Below, one piece after another: positions 42,540-56,700 of a stretch of DNA of 64,000 nucleotides (positions within the stretch are counted from its first letter, which is position 1; each line of letters opens with the position of its first letter). Location of the stretch: positions 1,364,001 to 1,428,000 of the forward strand of contig NZ_JADDXR010000002.1 of NCBI RefSeq assembly GCF_015330125.1. The letters are read 5' to 3'. Source of the DNA: Zobellia nedashkovskayae. GTDB taxonomy: Bacteria; Bacteroidota; Bacteroidia; Flavobacteriales; Flavobacteriaceae. The notes beneath the pieces are model-generated. The model was not told the origin of the DNA and searched no databases. It saw only the letters and a list, made by a program, of their open reading frames with translations. Both the position numbers and the translations under genes were made by a program.

Positions 42540-44747
42540 ATGAAATTTGTAAAATACATAGCACTTACTTTGCTGGCTGCCCTGACGTTTGGAAGCGTTC
42601 AGGCGCAGGAAGATGACCCAGTTCTATTGTATAGTCCGGCGTCACAGAATTTATTGAAATTTAATAGATTCTTGATTAACCCAACCTTTTCTACCGTACA
42701 GGAAGACAAGTCGTACATTAACCTATTACATCGAAACCAATCGGTACAATTTAAGGATAATGACCAGACCTACTTCTTAAGCTACAGTGGTAGAATAGGA
42801 GATAAAAGTGGTTTAGGACTCAGTCTTTATACGCAAAGTGTTGGAGCTGTATCTAATATTGGTGTGTTGGCCAACTATGCCTACGGGATAAAGTTGAGCG
42901 ACAAAAGTAATTTTACATTTGGTGGTAATTTGGCCTACTACAGTACGGGGCTTGATCAGAACAGCATTGATGTTATTGATCTTAATGACTATAGCTTAAC
43001 CGGTACTGAAGATAGTAATGTCCTTTCATTTCAACCAGGTTTCAACATCTCTTATGGCAACATAGATTTTGGTGTTTTTGCCGAAAACTTATTCGATTAT
43101 AATCTAAAGACAAGCAAGTCGTTAACAGAGTTTGGCGATAAAACATATTCTAGTCACCTTCAATATACCCATCATTTTGATAATAATGAGGGTATTATGG
43201 AGGGCAGCAGGTTAATGCCAATTGCAAGAGTACGTATGAACGGGCAAAACCGATTAGCGGCAGCAAGCGAAGAATCCCAAGATATGACTTATGGAGGTGC
43301 GGTTATTTTGGACTTACCTAAACTAGGTTGGCTACAAGGTGGCTATGACAGTTTTTACGGTGCATCTGCAGGTGCAGGTTTCAACATCAACAAAAGACTT
43401 TCCTTAGGATATACCATGGAAAAAGGCTTTGGAACCAACTTTGATAATTTTGGTGTTACTCATGAAATTTCATTCGCATTCTCATTTACTCCTAACCTTA
43501 CCGAAGACCGTGTAATGTTAGAAGATGATTATGAAGACTCTTTAGTTGACAACGAAGAAGTTGATAAAAACGATCTTGTAGATAATGAAGAGATAGAAGA
43601 GCTAAAACGGAAATTAGCAGAAAACGATGCCATCATTCAAGAGCTAATGTTCCGTCAAGATTCCTTGGAATCTAATCGTCAAAAGGATTTAGAGAATCGC
43701 TTTAATATGGTGATGAGCATGGTACGCAACGAGACCAATGGTGAGCGTCCTGATCTTGAAGACCGCGCCCAGAATTTATTTATGGGTAATAACGATCGCC
43801 CTGCTATTGCTAGCAATGATACGCAAAACAGCAATAGTATACCAAATAGTACATTATCCGCGAGCACATCTAACAACGGTGGGTCCACAAGCAAAACACC
43901 TAGCAACAATATAAATAGCAACTCTTCTAATAATAGTACTCCAACAACTACCCTAGCTTCAAATAATACTACTCAGTCTAGGCCTGCTATTGTAAAAGAT
44001 AAGGTTCAAAACAATTCAACTGCCAATAGTAGAACAACCTCTGGAACAACTTCAGCAGTTGCTGATAGAAGTGATGTAAAAAGTAGAAAATTCAAAAATT
44101 TAGAAGGTGTAAAAGACGGTTACTATGTAGTAGCCAATGTTTATAAAGGCGGCCAGTATATGGACAAGTTTATGAACAAACTTAATAACGATGGTTTTTC
44201 TTCGGACTATATAGACAATCCTAGTAACGGTTTAAAATACGTGTATTTAGAACGTTATGATACTTGGGAGGAAGCGGTAGCCGCACACAACAGTGGCATG
44301 AACGGTGCCTATGATGGCGCAATGTGGATTATGGATGTTGACAACCGCTACTCCAACGAAGCTTACGCTTCTAACGTAGATAAACTAAAAGAAAAATCTG
44401 CTAAATATGATACTGACGTACTACGCACAAATGCAGTAGTAAAAGACCAAATGGTATCTAATGAGCTAGATCCTAAAACTCATAAAATAGATGGTATTGG
44501 CTCCGGCTATTATATCATCGCCAATGTATTTGCAAATCCTAAAAATGCAAATCGTTTTGTAAAACTTTTAAATTCTTACGGGCTTAGTGCCAGTTACTTC
44601 ATAAACCCAGATAATAACTGGAGATATGTTTATCTAAAAAGACACCAATCTTGGAACAACGCCCTCTTGTCCTACTATACCAACCTAAATGATGCGTACA
44701 ATGACAAAATGTGGATTATGCGCGTCAAACCTAACCTACTAGCTTAA
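42540..44747 (+). CDS. sprD: SprD-like PorP/SprF-family protein with two C-terminal SPOR-like modules
   Basis: 735 residues, signal peptide 1-23. Residues ~30-320 form a PorP/SprF-type outer-membrane beta-barrel or beta-rich domain (SGLGLSLYTQSVGAVSN, NISYGNIDFGVFAENL). A coiled coil (~340-385), a Ser/Asn/Thr low-complexity linker (~415-505) and two SPOR-like modules (~520-605, GYYVVANVYKGGQYMD; ~652-735, GYYIIANVFANPKNAN) follow. It starts 10 bp after sprC and its stop overlaps the sprB start by one base (TAATG). As with SprF for SprB, it probably helps surface localisation of a cargo, here SprC. That pairing is inferred. Confidence 0.82.
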   Translation: MKFVKYIALTLLAALTFGSVQAQEDDPVLLYSPASQNLLKFNRFLINPTFSTVQEDKSYINLLHRNQSVQFKDNDQTYFLSYSGRIGDKSGLGLSLYTQSVGAVSNIGVLANYAYGIKLSDKSNFTFGGNLAYYSTGLDQNSIDVIDLNDYSLTGTEDSNVLSFQPGFNISYGNIDFGVFAENLFDYNLKTSKSLTEFGDKTYSSHLQYTHHFDNNEGIMEGSRLMPIARVRMNGQNRLAAASEESQDMTYGGAVILDLPKLGWLQGGYDSFYGASAGAGFNINKRLSLGYTMEKGFGTNFDNFGVTHEISFAFSFTPNLTEDRVMLEDDYEDSLVDNEEVDKNDLVDNEEIEELKRKLAENDAIIQELMFRQDSLESNRQKDLENRFNMVMSMVRNETNGERPDLEDRAQNLFMGNNDRPAIASNDTQNSNSIPNSTLSASTSNNGGSTSKTPSNNINSNSSNNSTPTTTLASNNTTQSRPAIVKDKVQNNSTANSRTTSGTTSAVADRSDVKSRKFKNLEGVKDGYYVVANVYKGGQYMDKFMNKLNNDGFSSDYIDNPSNGLKYVYLERYDTWEEAVAAHNSGMNGAYDGAMWIMDVDNRYSNEAYASNVDKLKEKSAKYDTDVLRTNAVVKDQMVSNELDPKTHKIDGIGSGYYIIANVFANPKNANRFVKLLNSYGLSASYFINPDNNWRYVYLKRHQSWNNALLSYYTNLNDAYNDKMWIMRVKPNLLA

Positions 44748-47700
44748 TGAAACCAAAATCCTTTAAAAAAATATTTGCGGGCGCTCTATTTTTATTGGCA
44801 TTTGCAGGATTTTCACAAGAATACAACTCCTTTGAAGTTCGCTATCAGAACAACATTAAGGGGGATCTAACATTTATTTCGAACACTATTGTAAATAGGG
44901 ACGGAGGCACTACTGCTACCGAACCTGAAGACCCTTACAATAACCTCAACACGAGTGGCAATTATTGGCCTTCTAGTAATCGTAACGCAGAAACAGGTGG
45001 TTATTATAACTACAATGATTATAAAAACATGCAGTACATAGATGTAGATAGTGATACCTCTACATTTAGTTCTAGTACGGCGACATTTTCATTTCCAAAT
45101 GCCGACTGTAATCTTATAAGATATGCAGGTCTATATTGGTCTGCAACGTATCCAAGAGATGATACTGCAGACCCAGTAGGTACAGCCAGAACACGCCAAA
45201 TAGACCAAATAAAATTTAAAGTCCCTAATGGCACCTATGTAGATATTACAGCAGATGAAATACTCCATGACGGTCTAACGAATCCAGCTCTTAGCGCTAA
45301 CGCCCCATACGCATGTTACGCAGATGTAACCAGTTTAATAACCCCTTTAGCTAATCCTCAAGGGGATTATACTATTGCTAACGTACCTAGTGCCCAAGGT
45401 TATGGTGTCTTTAATGGAACCTCTCGCATGACAGGTGGTGCAGCCGGAGGTTGGACTCTTGTTATTGTTTATGAAAACCCCAATTCTAGTGGTAAACTTA
45501 TTACCACTTTTGATGGTTTTGCTAGGGTTACCGGCACCAGTAATGTAGATATAAATTATACAGGTTTCAATACCATTCCAGTAGGTCCTGTGACCGCAAA
45601 TATTGGTGCTGCTACGCTTGAAGGCGACTTTAGAATTACAGGAGATAGATTAAGAATTAGAGCTGCGAGCAGAACAAATTTTACCACGTTAAGCAATGGT
45701 ACCAACCCTTCGAACAACTTCTTTAATAGTAATATTACACGAAATGGTGTTCATGCTAATGATAGAGATCCATTTAGCCTAAACACCTTAGGTTTTGACA
45801 GTGATATCTTTAATTTAAACAACCCAACCAATTCCGTTATACCTAATAGTGAGACTGCTGCAACCTTTAGCTTTCAGACCAATGGTGATCAGTATTATCC
45901 GTTTTTCAACTCGTTCAATATTGAAATTATCGAACCAGATATTGTTCTAGAAAAAAAGGTAGAAGATATTGCAGGTAATGACATTACCGGGCAAGGTGTA
46001 AACCTCGGTCAAATTTTAGATTACGTACTCACATTTACAAACACAGGTAATGATGATGCCGTAAATTATACCATTCGTGACATTTTACCCATAAATGTAA
46101 CATTGGATGAGGCAAATATAGATATGCCTGCTGGAACAACATACACCTATAACCCAGCAACAAGGGAAGTTGATTTTTTCATTCCCGATACATTCGTGGA
46201 AGAGGGTGATACTCCGGCACAGATTCGTATGCGAGTTAAAGTTGCGGAAAACTGTTTTGACTTTATAGATGCCTGTACAGACCTCATACAAAACTTGGCC
46301 TACTCTACCTATCAAGGCGCAATAAACGATAACCGTATTACTGATGATCCTAGTGTATCTGATTTTGATAATTGTGGATTCGTTACACCTGGCGCGACCA
46401 ATTTCTTATTGGATGATTTATCAGATTGTAATTTTACCCGAAACGTTCAACTTTGTGGTGATAGTGTAACCCTAAACGCAGGAGAAAATTTTGATTCTTA
46501 TATATGGGTAAGTGATGATAACGGCAACGGTAGTTTTGATTCTACAGATACCGTATTACAAAATAGCACTTCCAACACACTTGTTGTAACAGAACCGGGA
46601 ACCTATATTGTAGATAAGATTATACCTGCTCCATGTAAAGGCTTTAGAGAAATTATGATTGTAGAGCGTTTTGGCGCTACTCAAACTAATCCATTAGTAG
46701 ACTTTTTTAACGACACAAATAGTGATGCGGATCCTACCAATGATATTCAAGGTGAAATTGTTGAATGTAGTATTGATGGTGATTTTTTACCCAAAATATT
46801 TCTTTGTGGTACGGCAGATACACAAGCTATTACATTAGATATTCTAGACGCTCAAAGTATTGCTTGGGAGAAATTAGATGAAGGAAGTTGTACAGCTGCA
46901 CCTGATGATTGTGCGAATAAGAATTTAGGGTGTACGTGGAATCAAGTGGCTACAGGAAGCGATTATAACGCAGATACAGCAGGAAAATACCGTTTGGTTA
47001 TTAATTATACCAATGGGTGTTTTAGTCGTTTTTACTTCGATGTTTTTCAGAACAATTTAGATATTCTATATAATGATAGAGACATTATCTGTTCTACAGA
47101 TGGTAATATCACCATAACCAATTTAGGTAGCAATTACGGTTACCAACTTGTAGATGTAGCCAACAACTCCATTGTAGTTCCATTTAGTGCTAACAACGGA
47201 CCTAGTTTTGATATTTCTACTAATGGAGCTTACAGAGTTGACGTTACTCAATTAGATGCTTCTGGAAGCCCTATTGAAGATGCCTGTATATTTAGTACTC
47301 CAGACATTGGTATACTAGATAGAGACTTTCAAGTAAACGTAACTACCACACCAGCTAATTGTAATGCTCAAGGAATTATAAAGATTGACGTTCTTAATGT
47401 AGAGCCCAACTATGCGTATATCCTAAAAAGAAGTGATGGAACCTTAATTGATGACGAAACTGCAGATCCGGATAACACACACTCTTTTAATGTAAATGCA
47501 GGAGACTACATCATAGAAGTTTCTACCGCAGATGGTTGTGCCTATTCTGAAGATGTAACAGTTACCAGAACACCAGACCCAACTATAACGGCATTAACCA
47601 CAAGAAATATTGGTTGTACTGCTGGAACTATAACTCTTACAGGTGCTGGTGGACTTCCTAATCCTGATTATTCGTATGCCATTTGGAGTAAAAACGGAAC

Positions 47701-50700
47701 CAATTTATATGCCGATGTAGCCTCTATTCCAGGTGATGCTTATGATACCGATCCTATATTTACTTTTGGGTGGAGAGATACAGATGCTGATGATGTTGAT
47801 GAATATTTTGCAGGTGAAGACGGAGATTATGTTTTTGTAATCGTAGATTCTAATAACTGTTTTGCCTTCTCTAACGAAGTAACAATAAATGATAACGGGG
47901 CAATGACCCTAGACTCTATTGATGAAACCGCACCTTCCTGTAGTGGTGATTCAGACGGAGCAATAATAATTAATACAACCGGTGGTGTTGCACCATATCA
48001 ATTCAGTATTGATGGTGGAACAACTACGCAAGGAACACCAAATTTCGTAAACCTTATTGCTGGTACTTATGAAGTTTTTGTAACGGATTCATCCGGTTGT
48101 ACGTTTTCAGAAACAGTAGATTTAACTGAGCCGTTTCCGTTAAGCGCCTCTGCTGGCGTTTCAAGAGATGCTACCTGTGATCCTAATGGTGCTGAAGTAA
48201 GAGTAACGAATGTTACCGGCGGTACAGCTCCATACCAATATAGTTTTGACGGTGGTGCCAGTTATGGTGCTTCTAGTACGGCAACGCTTCCACCTGGAGA
48301 TTATACGGTTATCGTAAAAGATGCTGCTTGTGAATTTCCTATGACCGTTACTGTTGAAGACGTACCAGACGAGCCAGAAGTAACGCTTACACCAGAAGTA
48401 AGCTATGATTGTGATGGATTGGCCACAGTAACTGCTACGCCAAATATTTCAACATACAATTATACTTTTGCCTTAGATGGTGTAGTAAATTCACCAGATC
48501 CAGCAAGCAATATTTTTGAAAACGTAGGGCCTGGTACATATACGGTAAGTACTAACTATGTATCTCAGACACCACCAACGCCAAGTTTATTATTGACCGA
48601 AGACTTTGGAAGCGGCTCTACAATACCTAACCCAAATACATCTGGGTATTTTTATGAAAATCAGCTTGATAATACAACTCCAAGTGGTGCTCCAATAGAC
48701 AACGGAGCCTTCGTAAACGACTATGAATATGCCGTAACAAGCAATATAGAAAGACCTTTTGGTTCTTGGATAAACCCAATTGACCATACATCAGGTACAA
48801 AAGCATCTCAAGGTCGTTATTTAGTTATAAACGTAGGTACGCCAAGCCCTGGCCAAATCATATACAGAAAGGCTATAAACGATATTATTCCCAACCAACC
48901 TTTAAGCATTTCCCTTTGGTTAATCAACCTTTTAAAAAATGGTGCTAGTGGTTTGGATCCTGATTTAACTATTGAAGTTCGCAACCCAAGTACAGATGCT
49001 GTAGTAGCATCTATACGAACAGGAGATATTGCCAAAAATACGGGAGCTAGCAACTGGATAGAATTTGCAGCTAACTTAAATCCTGGTAGCAATACTTCTT
49101 TAGATTTTGTTATCAGAACAGAAAAAGTAGGTAACGGAGGTAATGATGTTGCTATTGATGATATTAGTGTTTTTCAAGTACCTGAAGTCTGTGAGCAAAC
49201 TGTAGAAACGGCTGTAACCGTTGTTGCCGGTAATGTGTTTACAGCAGCTATAACTGGTTCTACAGATGCAAGTTGTAACGGTCTATCAGATGGTTCAATA
49301 ACCTTTGAAGTAGAGAATTTTAATGCTGCCGGATTTGAATATTCTATAGATGGAAGTGCTTTCGTAGCCTCTACTTTATCACCTGTAACATCTCCAGCCA
49401 ACCTTGGTGCTGGTTCTCATACATTGGTGGTAAGAAAAGCGGATGAAAACACCTGTTCTAGAACGCTGACACAAACAATAAACGCTCCTGATGCGCTTGT
49501 AGCTTCGGCCTCTGTCACAACAGAATTAAGTTGTACAAATGGTGGTGCTACTATAACGGCTAGCGTTACTGGTGGTACTGCAGCATACGAATATCAATTA
49601 GAAGATAATGCAGGCGCTATTGTTGGATTGTTCGATTATGCAACCAACGGAGCAAATACAGTTTTCTCTGGTTTAGCGGCCGGTGATTATATTGTTAAAG
49701 TACGAGATGCTAACACTTGTGAAGATGCAATTAATACTGCATTGACAGTTGCTGCTGCCAACCCGATTACTTTTAATGTTACGCCTACCGCCTGTTATCC
49801 TGGTGGAAATACCGCTACGATTCAAGTAGATGTTACAGACGGAAATGGAGATTACACTTTTAGTTTAAACGGAAACCCTTGGGTAATTCCAACTCCTACC
49901 AATGCTGTAACTCATACATTTAGCGGTCTTTCAAACGGTACCTATACCATCAATGTTCAAGATGGATTTGGATGTACTGGTGTTTTGCAAAATATTACAA
50001 TTGACCCTCAACTAACGGTCAGTGCTTCGGCTCCAACAATTACAGCCTGTGCAACTGATACTGATATTACTATTGCAGCTTCAGGTGGAGACAACAACTA
50101 TGTATTTGCTGTTGTAACTAATGGTACTGCAGTTCTTGACGGAAATTTTAACACAACAAATCCTGTTACAGTTTCGGCTGCTGGAGATTATGATGTCCAT
50201 GTACGTGATAACAGCGGAGGAACGGATTATTGCTCTGCAGTTTATACCATAACCGTTGATAAAGATGACCCTATTGACATCACTCCAACACTAACAGCAG
50301 TAACATGTTTCGGAGAATCAAACGGAGCTATTTCTATAATCGTAGATTCTGGTGGAAACGCACCATTTACTTACAGTATTGATAATGGAGTTACATACGT
50401 TACAGAAAATAATTTCCCGAATCTTGCCGCTGGTACATACCCTGTGCGTATTAAAGATTCTAATGATTGTGAAACTATTGCGGAAGACGTAATCGTAACG
50501 GAGCCAGCACAATTGGCTGCAGAAGCTACCATTACACAAAATTATACCTGTCTTATTGATGGAGAAATCACTGTTGGTAACGTTACTCCAACAACAGGTG
50601 GTTCAACAAACTATCAATACAGTATTAACGGAGGTGCTTGGACAGCTTCTTCTTCAACGGGAGTACATACATTTACGGACCTAACAGATAATACATATAG

Positions 50701-53700
50701 TATCCGTGTTAGAGATGCCAATGCCACTTCTTGCGAGATTACTTTGTCTGATGTTATAATTTTACCATTACCTACAGAACCAACGCTTTCAACTTCTGTA
50801 ACATACAATTGTGACGGAACAGGAAATATTACGGTGTTACCAAATGATGCTACTTATACGTATAGCATAGATGGAGCAATAGCTCAAGCACCAAATGTAT
50901 TTAGTAATGTAGCGTTAGGCAGCCATACCATTGTTGTAAATTACGGTAGTGATTGTACTGTTGATATTACTGAAATTGTAGAAGACGGACATGCTTTTGA
51001 AGCTTCTATTACTGCTTTTGAAAATCTAGATTGTAATGCAGATAATTCTGGAACCATTACGATTAACGCAGATAACTACGGAACAGGAGGATTTGAATAT
51101 AGCCTAAACGGAGCTGTATTTGTTGGTCCGTTTACAGCTGCAGAACAAATTACGGGTCTTGACGCACAAGCACATTCAATTGAAGTACGGGATGTTGACA
51201 ATGCTGTTGCAAGCCTTCCTGGTTGCACTGTTCTATTAAATCAACCTTTAACCGAACCGGATGCAATTGTTGCTTCGGCAAGCATTACAGAACAGTTTAC
51301 TTGTAACAATACAGGTGCTACTATTACCGCTAGCGCAATAGGAGGAACTCCAACTTATGAATATCAGTTAGAAGATAATTCAGGTGGAATTTTAACTGCT
51401 TATCAAACCGAAACAACATTTACCGGAGTAACTGCAGGAGATTATATCGTAAGAGCAAGAGATACAAATACCTGTAGTGATCAAATTAATACGGCAATAA
51501 CCGTTTCTGCTCCTATTGTACCAACTTTTGACACCACTACCACGGCCTGTTATTCCGGTACCAATGACGGTTCTATACTGGTTGATGTTACTGCTGGTAA
51601 TGGAGGATACAGTTTCAGTATTGATGGCGGTCCTTTTGTAGCGGCAACTCCAGCTACTGGAACAACTCATACTTTTAACAACTTGGCAAATGGTACATAT
51701 ACCATAGACGTTAGAGATACCTTTGGGTGTACAGCCGTTCAACAAACGATTACAATAGACCCACAATTAGTAGTCTCCGTAGCTGTTGTTGATATTAGCG
51801 CATGTAGTGACGGTTCAATAACCGTTAATGCTGCGGGTGGAAATGGAACATTGGTATATGCCATTGTACCTGCCAACACAGACCCTTCTGGTCTTTATAC
51901 GACAACAAACTCATTGACTATAACTAGTGCTATGGCAACGGCCAACCCAGCAGGTTATGATGTGCATGTATTGGATAATAATGGTGCATCGCCATCATGT
52001 TCGTTCGTTCAAGAAGATATTATTTTAACTCCTGTTGCCACATTAACCGCAAGCGGAACAGCAACCGACCCTGAGTGTTTTGATGGTCTGGGTTCTATTG
52101 ATGCCACAGCTGGTGGAGGAACAGGTCCGTTTACTTATCAATTGGTAGATTTGAGTCCTGCTGATGGAATTGATTACGGAATAACAAATACCAACATAGC
52201 CACAACAACATTGACGTTCAATGGTATTGGAGTTGGTGACTACGAAATTACGGTTACTGACACCAACAGTTGTTCTATTACTTCGGCTACAATTACCATT
52301 AACAATGCCACGGAAATAACAGCAGATATCGTTCCGATTTTACCTGCGGCTTGTAATGATCCTGATACGAATGAATACGGATTTAGGTTTGATAATGTAA
52401 CATCTCCATCCGGTGGTATTATTGAATATAGTAACGATGGTGGTACATCTTGGCAACTGTCTAACGAATTGAGAGGTACTATTTCTGGTACAGAAGTTTT
52501 CCCTTCTATCAGAGTTACTTTACCTAGTGGCACTATTTGCCAAATGGATTTTGATAGATACATCATTCCTTATCCATTAGATAATTTAGATATCAGTATT
52601 AGTGCAATAGTCGTAGACTGTAATGATTTACAAGTACGTGTTCAGGGAACAGCTGGTATTGCCCCCTACGAATATGCTTTTTCAGAAGATCCGGCTAATT
52701 TTGATCCAGCTACCACCACTTGGCAGCCAGGTGGAACAGTAAATTCTAGTGGTGCTACCGTTCCTGCAGGTGAAGGTTCTTATACTTGGACAGGATTAAC
52801 ACCAGGTAGAACTTATGTATTCTATGTTAGAGATAATACCGGATGTGTTCGTCAAAGTCTTGTAAACGTAAATGACCTAATTGTTGAACCCATTACCATC
52901 ACTACGGAAATTACTCCTACTTGTTTTGGTTCTTCAACTGGTGAAATAGAATATACAATAACCCCAACTACAGCATACTCACATATGCGTTGGGAATTCT
53001 TTGAAGTAGGCAATTCTACTGCTCTTCAGACCAGTGGAGGAAACATCCTTTATAACAATACTATAAATGTTACCGGCCTACCCGAAGGCAATTATTATAT
53101 AGAAATAGTACAGTCTGACGGAACAACAGATTCATGTACAGGAGGTAGTGAAAACACCTATGTACCAGAATTAAGGGTATTAGATGCTACAGCAACTGCA
53201 ACAAGAGACATCTCATGTAACTTGCCAGGTTTAATTACTGTTGACAATATCACTGGCGGTGGTGGAGCTCCTTATACCTATGATGTAACCGGACCTCTAG
53301 GTTTTACAGCTTTAACAGACCTAAATACTAACCCGGTTCAAATTCCTGTAAACTCACCAGCAGGAGCTTACACGGTTACAATTAATGATCAATACGGATG
53401 TTCGTTTACCATGTTACCGGTTAATTTAAGTTTATCGGCAAATCCAACTTTCACGTCAATTACTCAGGATAACTGTAGTGCACCAATTGACCTTACTGTT
53501 GTTGGAAGTTCAGCCGCTGGGAATATCCGTTATGCTATTGTACTTGCAGGTGACCCTGTACCTACAACGTATCTTGATAATGCCGGTTTATTTGAAAATG
53601 TAACCGCTGGTTCTTATGATGTCTATATTATTGATGGAAACGGTTGTACTAACTCCCAATCTAATTACACAGTAAACCCTGTTCTTTCTGCAAAAGCAGA

Positions 53701-56700
53701 GCTCACCAAAATATTGGATTGTACTGCTTCGCCAGATGCCATAATAGCAATTGAAGTATTAGATGGTTCAGGTAGTTATGAGTACTCAATTACAAATACT
53801 GCCGGAGCTCCAGCGGTTATGCAAACAGTTATTCCGGGTAACCCATTCAATTACCAAGCGCCTGCTGCAGGAGATTATACAATTACTATCTATGATACCA
53901 ATACACCTAGTAGTGTAATTTGTAATAGAGAGTTTGTTGTAAACGTTCCAACTAGAGTAGAGCCTGTTGTGAATACAATTGCATTTACCGACGTTACTTG
54001 TTTAGGTGATTCTGACGGTACTATTACTATTTCAGCAATAGACAATGCAACAGGACCATATACTTTTGAGATTACTTCTATGGATGGTGCTGTAACAAGT
54101 ATCAACCCAACAAGCTTTACTAATACTACGGCCACATTTACTGGTCTTGCACCAACAACTACCGTTGCTGGATATGTAGTAACCCTTACAGGTAATTCTA
54201 CTACTAACAATTGTACGACAGATAGTGCTGCTATTACCATTGCAGAACCAACAGCTATTGTTGTAACAATGGATCCGGTGGTTGAATTTAGTTGTACAAC
54301 TGCTAACAATCAAAATGATGCAAGTATCACGGTAGCAAGTGTAGCAGGAGGTTCAAATACCTTTGTTCGTTATGAATTCATTAAAAATGATAATCCAGCT
54401 ACAGTAGCTGTTGAAGCAGATATTGTGGTTCAAAATGGTTCTAATGACACCTATATTGAAACCGATGTATTAGGTGGTGCATATACCATAAACGTTTATG
54501 ACGATAATGGTTGTTCTGGTACTACTACAGAAACAATTGCTCCTTTTGTTGAAATTAGTAATCCTACGGTTACCATTGATACCGATGTAAGCTGTGATCC
54601 TGGTGATGATGCTGTAATTTCAATAGGAGTTGATTTAACTCCTCCTTCAGGAACACCAACACTAGAATATTCTGTTATTGGAACCGATAATGCATATAGC
54701 AACTTAAATCAACCTACTAATTCATTTACTGGAATAGGCGTAGGAAACTACGAAGTAACCATAACCAATTCGGATACCGGATGTTTCGTAAAAACTACTT
54801 TTGAAATTGAAGATCCAAATACATTTGAAATCGATGCTACTACTGTAGATGTAGTATGTAATGGAAATAATGGTTCTGTAAGCTTTACTATAAGCGATGC
54901 TACCAATCCATACACTGACGGTTTCACTTGGCAAATATATAATTCACAAGGAACGGCCGCTATAGGTGATGATACTATCATTGTTGCAGCAACCGGAACC
55001 TCGGCCAACGTAGGTCCCACTACACCATATGCCATTGGCGCGGGCGAGTACCGTGTTGAGGTTACCCAAGACAGTAACCCTTCTTGTGTAGCTTCTGAAT
55101 TATTTACCATTGCAGGTCCTAGTGACCCAATTAGCGCAAATAGGATATTTACCGATATTACTTGCGTACCTGGCAACAACGGAACCATTACCATTACCGA
55201 TATTACTGGCGGATGGGGCGGTTATTCGTATCTCATCTTTGATGCGGCCGGTCCAGTTATTGACACTACTGACCCTGCAAGTTATATTTCAAACCAGAAA
55301 GAAGAAAACCTAACCGCAGCTACCTACGAAGTTTGGGTTATGGATTCTAGAGGATGTGCTGAGCAATTAGCAGATGTCGTTCTGGCTGATCCAACACCAA
55401 TTACGGCAGATTTAAGAATAAATCAGCCTAACTGTACCGACTTAGAAGGTGAAATTGAAGTTTTCAACGTGCTAAACGGTCAAGGTAGCAACTATAGTTA
55501 CCAGTTACAGCTATTCAATACAGGTACTTCTACTTTTGAAGATATGAGACCTATACAAACCTCAGCTATATTTAGCGGCTTAGGTGCAGGCGAATATCAA
55601 GTAGTTGTTAGCGATCAATGGGGTTGTGTAGGTACTACAAATACAAGCATTGACTTACACGAACCTATTTCACCATTGGCATCCGTAGTTAAAACAATTG
55701 ATTGTTCTACTACAGATCCTGGTGGACAGATTACCATTTCACAAACAGGTGGTTCTGGAAGCTTCAGATATGATGTACAATACCCATTATCAGCTCCAGC
55801 TACCGTAGATGATACCAACAATACAGGTATTTTTACAGGTCTTACGCAAGTAGGTGATTATATATTTACAATTACCGATTTAGACCCTAACCACGGTTGT
55901 ATTTCAACTATTACACAACGATTAGAAACAGCAGTGATTCCTATTATGAGTGTAAATTCTTCTACTAATGTAACATGTAATGGCTTAGATGACGGAACAA
56001 TCTCCGTAAGTGTAACCGACAATGGTGTTGGTCCTTATACGTTCAGTATAATTACGGGTACTGGTAGTTCGGCTACCTTCCCAATAGCAGGGACATCTTC
56101 AACAGCAACCTCAGCTTTCTTTGATGGACTAGAAGGTTCTATTGCTGGAATAACCTATACTATTGAAGCCAGAGGTGCTAACAACTGTACCATAACTACA
56201 GATGTTACTATTACTGAATTAAATGTTATTACTGTAGATGCGATTAGTGTGCTTGAATATGGTTGTGCAGTTGGAAACAATGGCGATAATGCCAGTGTTT
56301 CTTTTACTACTGCATCTGGTGGTACGAATACTTTTAATAGATATGTATTCATCCGAAATGGAAGTGTTGTTCAGGATGGTTCTAACACTACCTATTTTGA
56401 AACTGATGGTCTAGGCGGTTCATACGAATTACAAGTATATGACGATGCAGGATGTTCCGCACTTTCAGCTACTGAAACTGTCGTACCTTTTGTAGAAATC
56501 AGTGATGCTACAGTTACTACTACTGAAGAAGCCGCTTGTTCTCCATTGAACAACGGTGAAATAGAAGTTGGCGTAACGGTTAGTCCTTCTGGTGCAACAC
56601 CTACTTTAGAATATTCGGTTACTGGTATTAATGTAGCCTACCCAACACAGACAATTACTTCTACCAATAATCCTGAGACATTTACAGGATTAGAAGTTGG

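Noticed and set aside
53890..55194. Long minus-strand open frames inside sprB (e.g. 53890-54309 and 54748-55194)
   Set aside because: They are antisense to strongly conserved SprB units, are rich in Val/Ser/Thr as expected from reading such codons backwards, and have no recognisable domain or start context.
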